From: Streptomyces spectabilis
GTDB lineage: Bacteria > Actinomycetota > Actinomycetes > Streptomycetales > Streptomycetaceae
Direction of reading: 5' to 3'
Assembly: GCF_008704795.1 (NCBI RefSeq)
Contig: NZ_CP023690.1
Span: 4,970,501-5,034,500, forward strand
Length of the DNA: 64,000 nt
The notes below the pieces were generated by a model, which was not told the origin of the DNA, ran no database searches, and saw nothing but the letters and a program-made list of their open reading frames with translations. Below are positions 20,307 through 28,487 of the stretch, piece after piece (position 1 is the stretch's first letter; each line of letters begins with the position of its first letter). A program made the translations under genes and the position numbers.

Positions 20307-21563
20307 ATGAGGACCCGACACAGTCATCGACGCGGTAAACGCGCGGTCTTTATCGCCGCCGGAGCCATTATGTCGGCCGTGCTGGCCGCCGGGCCGGGAT
20401 ACACGGTGGATCTCCGGCGAGCTGACGATCCGCCGCCGCCCGCCAGTCCCGTGCCGGCCGCTCCGGCGACACCCGCGACACCGGCGACCCCGGTGGCTCC
20501 CCAGCCGCCCGCCGCGCCCGCGGTGCCGTCGCCCGCCGTGCCGTCGCCCGCGGAGCCCGACAGGGTCAGCAGCTTCGGCGCGTACGTCGACTACGGATCG
20601 CGCGGGCCCGGCCGGATCCAGGAGCTCAGCGAGTGGCTCGGCGGCGCGAAGCTGCGGGTCGGGCACACGTATCTGCCGGGGGACCGGTGGAGCAACATCG
20701 AGGGCGCGCCGACCTTCCTGGAGAGCTGGGCCGACTGGCGCAAGGAGCGGGACGACCGGCTGTTCGTGCTGAACGTGCCGATGCTCGACCGCAACGAGGA
20801 GGGCGTCGGCGACTACGCGGTGCGCTCGCTGCTGCGCAGGGGCGCGGCGGGCGAGTTCGACGAGCACTACCGGGTGCTCGCGCGGCGCCTGGTCGACCTC
20901 GGGGTGCCGGACACGGTCCTCGTCCTCGGCTGGGAGATGAACGGCATCACGTACACGCACCGGTGCGCTCCCGACCCGGAGTCCTGGAAGGCGTACTGGA
21001 AGCGCATCGTCACGGCCATGCGCGCGGTGCCGGGGCAGAAGTTCAAGTTCGACTTCACGCCGAGCCGCGGCCGGGACGCCGTTCCCTGGACCGAGTGCTA
21101 CCCCGGTGACGACGTCGTCGACATCATCGGCATGGATTCGTACGACCAGCCGCGGGGCATGACGTTCGACGAGCAGGTGAGCGAGCCGTACGGGCTCAAG
21201 CACCACGTCGAGTTCGCGGCGGAGCACAAGAAGGCCATCTCGTATCCGGAATGGGGCCTGTTCCGCAACGGCGACAACGCGGAGTACATGCGCCGCATGC
21301 TGGCCTGGATGGACGAGAAGAAGCCGCTCTACAACACCATCACCGACTACTGCCCGCACGGCGTGTGGCAGTGCTCCACCAACCCCAAGTCGTCGCGGGT
21401 GTACCGCGAACTGCTCACCGGTCGCGGGGACACGCCGCCGAAGCCGACCGAGCCGACGCCGAAGCCGACCGAGTGCTCGCCGCTGGACCTCGGGGACTGG
21501 GTCGAGTACTGGCTCGGAGGCAAGCTGTGCCTGCGCTTCGACTGGTGGCGCAGGGACCGCTGA
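20307..21563 (+). CDS. Secreted GH26-like glycoside hydrolase
   Basis: 418 residues. Signal peptide or N-terminal anchor (about 11-35), then a Pro/Ala linker of ATPATPATPV-type units, then a catalytic TIM-barrel about residues 90-370. Two glutamates match GH26 endo-mannanase positions: acid/base in LGWEMNG and nucleophile in SYPEWGLF. A short KPTEPTPKPTE linker leads to a 30-residue Cys-x17-Cys tail rich in Trp. ATG with GAGGAG at 6 nt. It faces the end of the polymer operon, so it may trim or release that polymer. The substrate is not provable from sequence. Confidence 0.82.
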   Translation: MRTRHSHRRGKRAVFIAAGAIMSAVLAAGPGYTVDLRRADDPPPPASPVPAAPATPATPATPVAPQPPAAPAVPSPAVPSPAEPDRVSSFGAYVDYGSRGPGRIQELSEWLGGAKLRVGHTYLPGDRWSNIEGAPTFLESWADWRKERDDRLFVLNVPMLDRNEEGVGDYAVRSLLRRGAAGEFDEHYRVLARRLVDLGVPDTVLVLGWEMNGITYTHRCAPDPESWKAYWKRIVTAMRAVPGQKFKFDFTPSRGRDAVPWTECYPGDDVVDIIGMDSYDQPRGMTFDEQVSEPYGLKHHVEFAAEHKKAISYPEWGLFRNGDNAEYMRRMLAWMDEKKPLYNTITDYCPHGVWQCSTNPKSSRVYRELLTGRGDTPPKPTEPTPKPTECSPLDLGDWVEYWLGGKLCLRFDWWRRDR

Positions 21564-21597
21564 GGCGGGCCGCACAGTCGGTCGCGGTGGCGCGGAC

Positions 21598-22713
21598 CTA
21601 CTCGGGGGCCGCGTCACCGCGACGCTCACGCCGGGCGTCGAGCAGCCGCTTGCCCCAGCGGCGGGCGGCCGCCGAGGTGGCGGCCGCGGCGAGCAGCGGG
21701 GCCGTGCCGGTGCGAGCCAGGAGATAGCGGCGGTTGACGACCGGGTCGGGCCGCCAGTGCCGCTTGTAGGGCTCGGTGCCGCGCAACAGGCTGAGCGTGC
21801 GGGGCCGTTCGCCCGCGGTGTGGCGGGTGCAGGCGTCCAGAAGCATGGTCGCCACGTCGGCCTTGCGCTCGCGCAGCAGCGGATGCGCGCCGTACAGATA
21901 GCCCCCGGCCAGACCGCCGGACAGGAGCGTCAGGTCCGCCGCCATCACCTCGCCGTCAAGACGGAACTCGGTGACGACCGCCTCGCCCGCGGCCACCATG
22001 GGCCGCACCGAGCGGATCAGGTGCTCGCGGAAGCGCGGCCGCAGGTGCTCGGTGGTCACCTTCCGTCCCTGCCACTGGAGTTGGTGCAGCCGCAGCAGCG
22101 TGCGCAGGGAATCCGGTACGTCCTCCGCGGGTACGACGTGCGACTCCACGCCGAGCTTCGCGAGTTTGCGCAGCTTGGCGCGGGTGCGCTGGGCCCGGGG
22201 CGTCGGCAGCCGGGCGAGCAGCTCCTCCATGGGCAGCGGCGGGAGTTCGAGGCACGGCGAGTCGTCCACGACGTGGCGCGGCCCGCGCCAGCGCGCGTAC
22301 ACGCGCTCCACGCAGCCGCCCGGACGGACCTCGCGGAAGTCGAGCAGGGCGCCGCTCGCCAGGCCCGCGAGGCCTTCGGTCAGGGCGCGCAGGCTGCCCT
22401 CCGCCGCTTCGTCGAGCAGTACGTCCGTGAAGTCGGAGATGGCGCCGCCCAGCGGGGTGAGCACGGGCAGCGGGCCGCGCGCCCGCATGAGGGGCGCCGC
22501 CGCGACCAGGTCCTCGCCGTCCCGGACCAGCAGGACCCGCAGATGTCCCCGGGTGCCGTACGACTGCCACCAGGAGGACAGCCAGGCGTGGCTCTGGAAC
22601 GGCGTCGCCGCGTGGCACGACCGGTAGAGCCGTCCCCACGGCGCGCCCAGGCGCTCGAACTCCTCTTCGCGTACGCAGAGTTCGACGGTCATCCGGCCGC
22701 CCGCCGCGGTCAC
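21598..22713 (-). CDS. GNAT/BioF2-like acyltransferase (CelD/FemAB-like)
   Basis: About 371 residues with the Acetyltransf_6 layout: PFQSHAWLSSWWQSYG near the N-terminus, a helical insert RTRAKLRKLAKLG, and the AADLTLLSGGLAGGYLYGAHPLLRERK core. Family members (CelD/BcsL, FemAB-related) occur in exopolysaccharide loci. They are thought to N-acylate sugars or add amino acids to precursors. GTG 22713 overlaps the upstream stop (GTGA), indicating coupling; ATG 22692 is an equally usable start. Last gene of the eight-gene minus-strand operon. Confidence 0.82.
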   Translation of the reverse strand: MTAAGGRMTVELCVREEEFERLGAPWGRLYRSCHAATPFQSHAWLSSWWQSYGTRGHLRVLLVRDGEDLVAAAPLMRARGPLPVLTPLGGAISDFTDVLLDEAAEGSLRALTEGLAGLASGALLDFREVRPGGCVERVYARWRGPRHVVDDSPCLELPPLPMEELLARLPTPRAQRTRAKLRKLAKLGVESHVVPAEDVPDSLRTLLRLHQLQWQGRKVTTEHLRPRFREHLIRSVRPMVAAGEAVVTEFRLDGEVMAADLTLLSGGLAGGYLYGAHPLLRERKADVATMLLDACTRHTAGERPRTLSLLRGTEPYKRHWRPDPVVNRRYLLARTGTAPLLAAAATSAAARRWGKRLLDARRERRGDAAPE

Positions 22714-23342
22714 ACCGCGTCCCCGGCCAGGACCGGAGTCGGCGCGGGCACGGTCGCCGTGCCCACCCGGTCTGCGGGGCGCCGGGGCCGCACGAGGAGG
22801 GCGAGGCCGCCGATGAGGCCGCCCGCGCTGGTGCCGACCAGCGTGCTCACGGGTGTGGACACCGACGAGGGCGCGGTGGGCTTCAGGGCGCGGGAGAACG
22901 GCAGCAGCTTGATCTGGGTGCTCTTCTTGGCGTGGTTGGCGCTGACCGTGAGGGAGCGGGCCACGGCGTTGGCGGTGAGCGCGGCCTCGCCCGGGTGGGC
23001 CGAGGACGCGGTGATGGCGATCATCGGCGCGTCCGGCGAGGTCGCCACGCGCACGCTGTCCTTGAGCCGCGTGGCCGACATGCCCGCCGCGACCTGGGCG
23101 TCGCCGAGGACGGCCAGCTGGGTGGCGACCCGGCCGTAGGCCTGTGCGTAGCCGAGGGCCGCCGACGGGTCCGTGCGGTCCTGCGGTACGGCGATGACGT
23201 AGCTGGTCGCCGTGTACTGCGGGGTGTGCAGGACGCCGTACGCGCCGCCCGCGGTGGCGCCGAGCAGGGCACAGGCGGGCAGTGGCCACCAGCGGGGCAG
23301 CCGGGCCATTCGGGCGCGCGCGCCGGGGAAGGGGTTACGCAT
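22710..23342 (-). CDS. Wzz-like chain-length/co-polymerase protein
   Basis: 210 residues with two membrane helices (about 17-36 and 168-188) flanking a mostly extracytoplasmic alpha/beta segment: the polysaccharide co-polymerase topology. The membrane-proximal Pro-rich region PFSRALKPTAPSSVSTPV before helix 2 is characteristic. No BY-kinase domain is fused. It would set chain length with the O-antigen-ligase/polymerase-like protein. Start ATG 23342 overlaps the preceding gene's end by 8 nt. Confidence 0.8.
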   Translation of the reverse strand: MRNPFPGARARMARLPRWWPLPACALLGATAGGAYGVLHTPQYTATSYVIAVPQDRTDPSAALGYAQAYGRVATQLAVLGDAQVAAGMSATRLKDSVRVATSPDAPMIAITASSAHPGEAALTANAVARSLTVSANHAKKSTQIKLLPFSRALKPTAPSSVSTPVSTLVGTSAGGLIGGLALLVRPRRPADRVGTATVPAPTPVLAGDAV

Positions 23343-24483
23343 CGCAGGTCACCTCCGAGATCGAGCCGGAGAGAGCCGACTCGTAGACGTTCATCAGCTG
23401 CCCGGCGCTGCGGGCGATGCTGTAGTGGTGGGCGGCGGGCGGTGCCGTGCGGGCCGCGGTGCCGCGCGGGCGCAGCGTGTGCAGGGCACGGGCGAGGGAG
23501 TCCGGGTCGCTCGCGCAGGGCATGGCGAGGCCGCGCTCGGCGCAGGGCCGGGCGTCGATGGCCGGGCAGTCGGCGTAGAGCACGGGAAGCCCGCTGGCTA
23601 GGCCTTCCAGGAGGGCGAGCCCGAAGGCCTCCTCGGGCGACGGCGAGGCGAGTGCGTCCATGGCCGACAGGAGAGCGGGCAGGTCGGTGCCGTCCGACGG
23701 GGTGACGTCGGGCTCGTGCCGGGCCTCTCCCGCGAACCGCACGCGGCCTGTGATCCGCAGCCGCTCGGCGAGGTTCCGCAGCTCGGCCTCCTGCGGTCCC
23801 GTACCGACAAGGACGGCCACCACGTCGCCCGGGAGCTGGGCGACGGCGCGCAGCAGCACGTCGAAGCGCTTGCCGGGCGTGAGGCGGCCCACTCCCCCGA
23901 CGACATAGGCGTCTTCCGGCAGGTCCAGACGGCGGCGGGTGGTCGCGCGGGCGGCGGGGTCGTAGCGGAAGCGGTCCGCGTCGATGCCGTTCGGTACGAC
24001 GCTGATGCGCTGCCGGGGCACTCCCCAGCGGTGCAGGCGGCGAGCCACGGCGGGCGACACGGCGACGGTGACGCGGCCGAGTCGTTCCCCGGCGAGGTAC
24101 AGGGCGCGCACGCCGCCCGTCAGGGGCCGTCCCTCCATCTGTGACTCGCCCAGCGAGTGCTCGGTGGCCACCACCGCGCGAACGCCCGCGAGCCGGGCGG
24201 CGATCCGGCCGTACAGACAGGCCCGGTACAGATGGGTGTGGACCACGTCGTAGCGCCCGGCGCGGATCAGCTTGGTGAGGCGCGGCAGGGCGGACAGATC
24301 GCGGTTGCCGGTCATGCCGAGGTGGGTGACGCGGGTGCCCTCGTCCATGATCTGCCGTGCGACGGAGCCGGGGTTGGTGAGCGTGACGACATCGCAGCTC
24401 GCGGGCAAGTGCCGCAGCATCAGCCGGAGTTGCTGCTCGGCGCCGCCCATGCCGAGGCCGGTGATGACGTGCAGGGCCCTCAC
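23335..24483 (-). CDS. Glycosyltransferase family 4
   Basis: 382 residues, GT-B fold. The N-domain begins HVITGLGMGGAEQQLRLML. The C-domain contains VVPNGID, GGVGRLTPGKRFDVLLRA, and the nucleotide-sugar binding EEAFGLALLEGLASGLPVL with the paired Glu (E-x7-E). It transfers a sugar to the lipid-linked growing unit in the cytoplasm. It overlaps the deacetylase stop by 4 nt, so it is coupled. Acceptor and donor are unknown. Confidence 0.9.
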   Translation of the reverse strand: MRALHVITGLGMGGAEQQLRLMLRHLPASCDVVTLTNPGSVARQIMDEGTRVTHLGMTGNRDLSALPRLTKLIRAGRYDVVHTHLYRACLYGRIAARLAGVRAVVATEHSLGESQMEGRPLTGGVRALYLAGERLGRVTVAVSPAVARRLHRWGVPRQRISVVPNGIDADRFRYDPAARATTRRRLDLPEDAYVVGGVGRLTPGKRFDVLLRAVAQLPGDVVAVLVGTGPQEAELRNLAERLRITGRVRFAGEARHEPDVTPSDGTDLPALLSAMDALASPSPEEAFGLALLEGLASGLPVLYADCPAIDARPCAERGLAMPCASDPDSLARALHTLRPRGTAARTAPPAAHHYSIARSAGQLMNVYESALSGSISEVTCDA

Positions 24484-25418
24484 GGTTTCACCGCCCTGGG
24501 CGGTGCGGCGGCCGTGTTCGACGTGGCGCGAGGCCCGGCCGAGGGGCCGGTCGATGTTTCACGTGGAACACGCGACGTGGTTTCACGTGAAACACGCGGA
24601 GTCGACTCCCGAGGGGCGTGCGCGGCTGTTTCACGTGAAACATGCCCGCAGGGCAGCCCCGCCGACGTGCTCCCCGCCGTCGGCAACGCCCTCCCCCGAG
24701 TCCGGTTCAGCCGCTCCTTCAGCCACAGTCGTGCGCCGATGTCCCGTTGCCCGATGTGGACGCGCGGCAGGGCGAAGTCATCGGCGAGGGGGCCGGGATC
24801 GATGGCGCAGGCGTAGCGGTACCCGGCCGCGCGGACCGCGTCCCGGACCCGGGTGTCGACGTACCCGTACGGATAGCAGAAGCCGTCCACGGGGGCGCCG
24901 ATGAGCTGGACGAGGGCGCTGCGGCTGCCCGCGATCTCGCGCTGGAGCTGCTCGTCGTCGGCCCGGGTGAGGTCCACATGGGTGAGGCTGTGCGAGGCGA
25001 CCTCCATGCCGCTGTCGTGGGCGGCGTGGATGCCCGTGGCGCCGAGGAGGGGCTTGCGCGGGCCCAGCGGGTCCCAGGCGTTGTCCCCGTCCAGGCGGCC
25101 GGGCAGGACGAAGAGCGTGGCGGTGCAGCCGTGGCGGCGGAGCAGCGGCAGGGCGTGGTCCACGAAGTCCTGGTAGCCGTCGTCGAAGGTGAGGCCGACG
25201 AGCCCGTCGGCGCGGCCCTCGGCGCGGGCGCGCAGCAGCTCGGCCATGGACACCCCGGTGAGACCGCGGCGGCGCAGCCGGGCGAGCTGGGCGTCGAGGC
25301 GCTCGGGGGTGACGGTGATCCGGTACGGGTCGTCGGGGCAGCGGTCCACGGAGTGGTACATCGCGATCCACGCCTGTGTGGCGGCGGTGCGGGGGGCGGG
25401 TCTGGTGTCAGCGGTCAT
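24480..25418 (-). CDS. Polysaccharide deacetylase (CE4) with a parS-encoded C-terminal repeat
   Basis: 312 residues. The NodB/CE4 core shows TFDDGYQDF (catalytic and metal Asp), SHSLTHVDL (metal-binding His pair) and FCYPYGY. It removes N- or O-acetyl groups from a glycan; no clear signal peptide is visible, so location is uncertain. After residue 240 the enzyme ends and an unusual tail follows: four 8-residue units HVSRETAA, HAPRESTP, RVSRETTS, RVPRETST, encoded by a 24-bp array carrying three parS sites. ATG 25418 overlaps the flippase gene by 11 nt. Confidence 0.88.
   Translation of the reverse strand: MTADTRPAPRTAATQAWIAMYHSVDRCPDDPYRITVTPERLDAQLARLRRRGLTGVSMAELLRARAEGRADGLVGLTFDDGYQDFVDHALPLLRRHGCTATLFVLPGRLDGDNAWDPLGPRKPLLGATGIHAAHDSGMEVASHSLTHVDLTRADDEQLQREIAGSRSALVQLIGAPVDGFCYPYGYVDTRVRDAVRAAGYRYACAIDPGPLADDFALPRVHIGQRDIGARLWLKERLNRTRGRALPTAGSTSAGLPCGHVSRETAAHAPRESTPRVSRETTSRVPRETSTGPSAGPRATSNTAAAPPRAVKP
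24555..24570. promoter_or_regulatory. parS site (one mismatch)
   Basis: TGTTTCACGTGGAACA differs from the ParB-binding consensus TGTTTCACGTGAAACA at one base. The Streptomyces chromosome carries many such sites around oriC. Confidence 0.85.
24579..24594. promoter_or_regulatory. parS site
   Basis: GGTTTCACGTGAAACA: the inner 14-bp palindrome GTTTCACGTGAAAC is perfect. Centre is 24 bp from the previous site. Confidence 0.92.
24627..24642. promoter_or_regulatory. parS site (perfect 16-bp palindrome)
   Basis: TGTTTCACGTGAAACA, full consensus. Centre is 48 bp from the neighbouring site. Confidence 0.95.
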
Positions 25419-27102
25419 GACGCGAAGCCAGCTTTCGTAGGGCGGGGCCGAGGGCGGAGACGGCGGAGACCAGCGGGCCGACACGCAGGGACCAGCCCAC
25501 CAGGACGAAGGTCAGGAGCACGGTCGGGCCGCAGGCCAGCAGGGCGGGCACCGGTGCGGTCAGTGAGCGTGCGCAGAGCGCGCCCAGGAGCGTGGCGACG
25601 GCGGCGGCGAGCACGAGCCCGGCCAGCTCCGCGACGACCTTGGGGATGCGGATGGGGACGGTGCGCGGGCCCATGCCGCGCAGCAGCAGCGTGGCGGTGA
25701 GGCAGATGCCGATGGCGTTGGAGGCGGCGATCCCGTACACCCCGAACGTGCCGACGCTCAGTACGCCGAGGCCGGCCGTGGCGACGATGCCGAGGCCCAT
25801 CGCGGTCACCGGCGCCCAGGTGACGCGGCCGCCCGCGAAGTACGAGCGGGCGAGGGCGCCGACGAGGGTGTGGCCGAGGAGCCCCAGCGAGTACACGCGC
25901 ATGACGGAGGCCGTGGCGGCGGTGTCCTCGGGGGTGAACGCGCCGCGCTCGAAGAGGAGTTGGATGATCGGATGCGCCCCGGCGATCACGGCGGCCGCGC
26001 CGAGCAGCACCACGCACCCGGCCATCACGACGTCGCGCTCCACGCGGTCCCGCGCCTTGAGGGTCTGCCCTTCGGCCTGCGCCCGGGCCAGGACGGGGAA
26101 GGTGACGGTGCACAGCATCAGGGCCAGGGCCATCGGCATCTGCGCGACCTTCTGCGCGTAGTTCAGATGCGAGATGGCGCCGCCGGGCAGCGACGAGGCC
26201 AGGAACCGCTCGATGAGGACCTGCGACTGGCGGCAGAGCGCGAAGAGCAGCACGGTCCAGATGACGGTGGTCCGCAGCCGGGTGGAGGGCGGCTCGGCCG
26301 GCGCCGGTGAGCCTCCCGTGCCGCGGCCGCTCCGCAACTGCCGGACCAGCGAGGGAACTTGCGCGACCACCATCAACGCGCCGCCCACCGCGACCCCGGC
26401 CGCCGCCGCCCGGACCCCCCACCGCGCGGCGAGCAGGGCGAGCGTGGCGATGATGGCCGCGTTGTAGACGACGTAGATCGTGGCGGGCACGGTGTAGCGC
26501 TGGTGGGCGCGGAGGGCGGCGCTGCAGTAGCCCGCGAGGCCGAAGGAGAGCGCGCAGGTCGCCGTGAGCCGCGTGCAGTCCACGGCAAGGCGTTGGTCCG
26601 GCAGGCCGGGCGCCAGGGCCGCCACCACCCAGGGCGCCGCGAGGGCGAGGACCAGGGCGGCGGCCGCGAAGCACAGACACATCCGGGGCAGCGACGCGGC
26701 GACCAGGGCCCGCACGGGGTCGCGCCCGGTGCCGCGCCCGCGCTGTGCGAGGGCCAGGCTGAACGCCGGTACGAGGAAGAAGGCCAGGCCGTCCTCGATG
26801 AGGAGCGTGGCCGCCATCTCCGGCACGGTCCAGGCCACCAGGAAGGCATCGGTGTCGGTCCCCGCGCCGAAGAAGTGCGCGAGCGCCTGGTCCCGCGCGA
26901 GCCCGAGCAGGGACCCGGCGACGGACAGGGCGGCGGTGACGAGCGCGGCCCTGGCGAGGAAGCTGCCGCCCCGCGAGGGCGCGGGCCCGCCGCCGGGGCC
27001 CGCCTCCTCGTCAGGGGCCGCCGCTTGCGGACGGACGTCGACGGGGGCCTCCCCGGGAGCCCGTAGCGCTCCCGTGTCCCCACCCCCGGAGGCCGTGATC
27101 AT
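25408..27102 (-). CDS. MurJ/MviN-like lipid-linked glycan flippase
   Basis: 564 residues, about 13-14 hydrophobic helices, MOP-superfamily flippase fold. Recognisable parts are SLLGLARDQALAHFFGAGTDTDAFLVAW near the N-terminus and LLFERGAFTPEDTAAT in the second half. Because it lies in a polymer operon, it more likely flips the lipid-linked repeat unit (Wzx-like role) than lipid II; this is inference. ATG 27102 overlaps the preceding stop (ATGA). The N-terminal 45 residues are polar and low-complexity. Confidence 0.87.
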   Translation of the reverse strand: MITASGGGDTGALRAPGEAPVDVRPQAAAPDEEAGPGGGPAPSRGGSFLARAALVTAALSVAGSLLGLARDQALAHFFGAGTDTDAFLVAWTVPEMAATLLIEDGLAFFLVPAFSLALAQRGRGTGRDPVRALVAASLPRMCLCFAAAALVLALAAPWVVAALAPGLPDQRLAVDCTRLTATCALSFGLAGYCSAALRAHQRYTVPATIYVVYNAAIIATLALLAARWGVRAAAAGVAVGGALMVVAQVPSLVRQLRSGRGTGGSPAPAEPPSTRLRTTVIWTVLLFALCRQSQVLIERFLASSLPGGAISHLNYAQKVAQMPMALALMLCTVTFPVLARAQAEGQTLKARDRVERDVVMAGCVVLLGAAAVIAGAHPIIQLLFERGAFTPEDTAATASVMRVYSLGLLGHTLVGALARSYFAGGRVTWAPVTAMGLGIVATAGLGVLSVGTFGVYGIAASNAIGICLTATLLLRGMGPRTVPIRIPKVVAELAGLVLAAAVATLLGALCARSLTAPVPALLACGPTVLLTFVLVGWSLRVGPLVSAVSALGPALRKLASRHDR

Positions 27103-28481
27103 GGTGTCGGTACCTCTCGCCGCCGCGTGTGGTCGCCGACCCCCCACCAGGCCGCGACCCCGAGGACGACGGCCGTGAGCACCGTCGAGGGCCCGCCGAT
27201 GTCGGCGTACAGGAAGTCGACCAGCTGCCACACGAGGAGGCCGCAGGCCAGGAGCGCGCAGTCCAGGCGGTCGCCGGGCGCGGTGACGGGCAGCGCCCGC
27301 GTGCGGGCCCAGCGCCGCAGCCCGCACACCAGGAGGCCCACCCAGCAGCCCGTGAGGGCGCACAGGCCGAGCAGCCCCTGCTCGCTGAGGATCAGCAGAT
27401 ACATGTTGTGCGGGGAGAGGAGCGGCTGGCGGGCGAAGCCGTGGCCCGCGCCCGCGGTGTCGCTGCCGGAGGAGAGCGCGACCGAGGCGTGGCTGTCCCG
27501 GTACTCGGGGAAGCCCTTGAGGCCCACGCCGGTGAGCGGGCGCTCGCGCCACATGTCGAGGGAGGCGGCCCACATCGTGTACCGGTCGGTGACCGACTGG
27601 TCGGGCGCGTCCGCGACGTCGGTGATGCTGCCGAGGCGCTGCTGGAGCATCTGCGAGCCCACGCCGAAGCCGCCGACGAGGACCACGGCCGCGGCGGTCG
27701 CGGCGAGCAGCACGCGCAGCGCCCGCTGCACCCCGGAGAGCACCAGGACCGCGCCGCAGGCCGCCGCGGTGGCGATCCACGCGCCCCGGCTGAAGGACAG
27801 GGCGAGCGGCACGAGCAGCAGGACCGCGCAGGTGATGGCGGCGGCCCGCTGCCGGGGCGCACCGTCGCGGAAGGCGAGGGAAAGGGCGCAGACAAGGCCG
27901 AAGGACACGACGGTGGCCATCCCCATGACGTCCGTCGGCCCGAACGTCCCGACGGCGCGGATGTCCTCACCCATGTACGAGGCGCCGGTCCCGGTGACGT
28001 ACTGGTGCACGCCGAGCCCGCCCTGCCACCCCGCGAGCCCGACGAACGCCCAGGCCACCACGCGTACGTCACGGCCGTCCCGGAGCAGCGAGAGGACGGC
28101 GAGCGGCACCAGGACGAAGACCTGGAGGTAGCGGGCGGCCCCGGCGAGCGCGGCACCACCGGTCGGCGCGGCACACGCGGCGACCGTCACACCGACCACG
28201 GGCAGACCGAACAGGAGCGCCGCCGCCCGGGTCAGCGGGCGCCGCGCGGAGCGTACGGCGGTCAGGACGCACAGGGCCACGACGAGCCCCGACGCCACGT
28301 CGGCGACGGTGATCTGCGGGCCGTCGCCGGAGCCCCCGGAGGGCACCGGAAGCGCGAGCAGCGCCACCACGGCGACGACGGGCAGCACGGGCGCGGCGCG
28401 CCGTGCCGCGGACGCCAGCGGTGTGAGCAACGGCGGGGCGGATGCGGGCGGCGGCGCCAGCGCGTGGTCAGCGGTGGGCAC
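27099..28481 (-). CDS. O-antigen ligase / Wzy-like polymerase
   Basis: 460 residues, about 11 membrane helices. A large periplasmic-side loop around residues 270-360 carries the Wzy_C-like features: TGVGLKGFPEYRDSH, then SPHNMYLLILSEQGLLG. The family joins or polymerises lipid-linked oligosaccharides outside the membrane. GTG 28481 lies 7 bp after the upstream stop with GAGG in front. It acts together with the Wzz-like and flippase proteins of this operon in a Wzx/Wzy-type pathway (inference). Confidence 0.85.
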   Translation of the reverse strand: MPTADHALAPPPASAPPLLTPLASAARRAAPVLPVVAVVALLALPVPSGGSGDGPQITVADVASGLVVALCVLTAVRSARRPLTRAAALLFGLPVVGVTVAACAAPTGGAALAGAARYLQVFVLVPLAVLSLLRDGRDVRVVAWAFVGLAGWQGGLGVHQYVTGTGASYMGEDIRAVGTFGPTDVMGMATVVSFGLVCALSLAFRDGAPRQRAAAITCAVLLLVPLALSFSRGAWIATAAACGAVLVLSGVQRALRVLLAATAAAVVLVGGFGVGSQMLQQRLGSITDVADAPDQSVTDRYTMWAASLDMWRERPLTGVGLKGFPEYRDSHASVALSSGSDTAGAGHGFARQPLLSPHNMYLLILSEQGLLGLCALTGCWVGLLVCGLRRWARTRALPVTAPGDRLDCALLACGLLVWQLVDFLYADIGGPSTVLTAVVLGVAAWWGVGDHTRRREVPTP

Positions 28482-28487
28482 CGTGCC

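Larger units (their letters stand above)
24549..24644. repeat. Four-unit 24-bp tandem array carrying parS sites
   Basis: Four units of exactly 24 bp, each giving eight residues on the minus strand. Three contain a parS palindrome at the same place. In the fourth (centre near 24610) the palindrome has decayed to about 7 of 16 matching bases. Confidence 0.85.
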
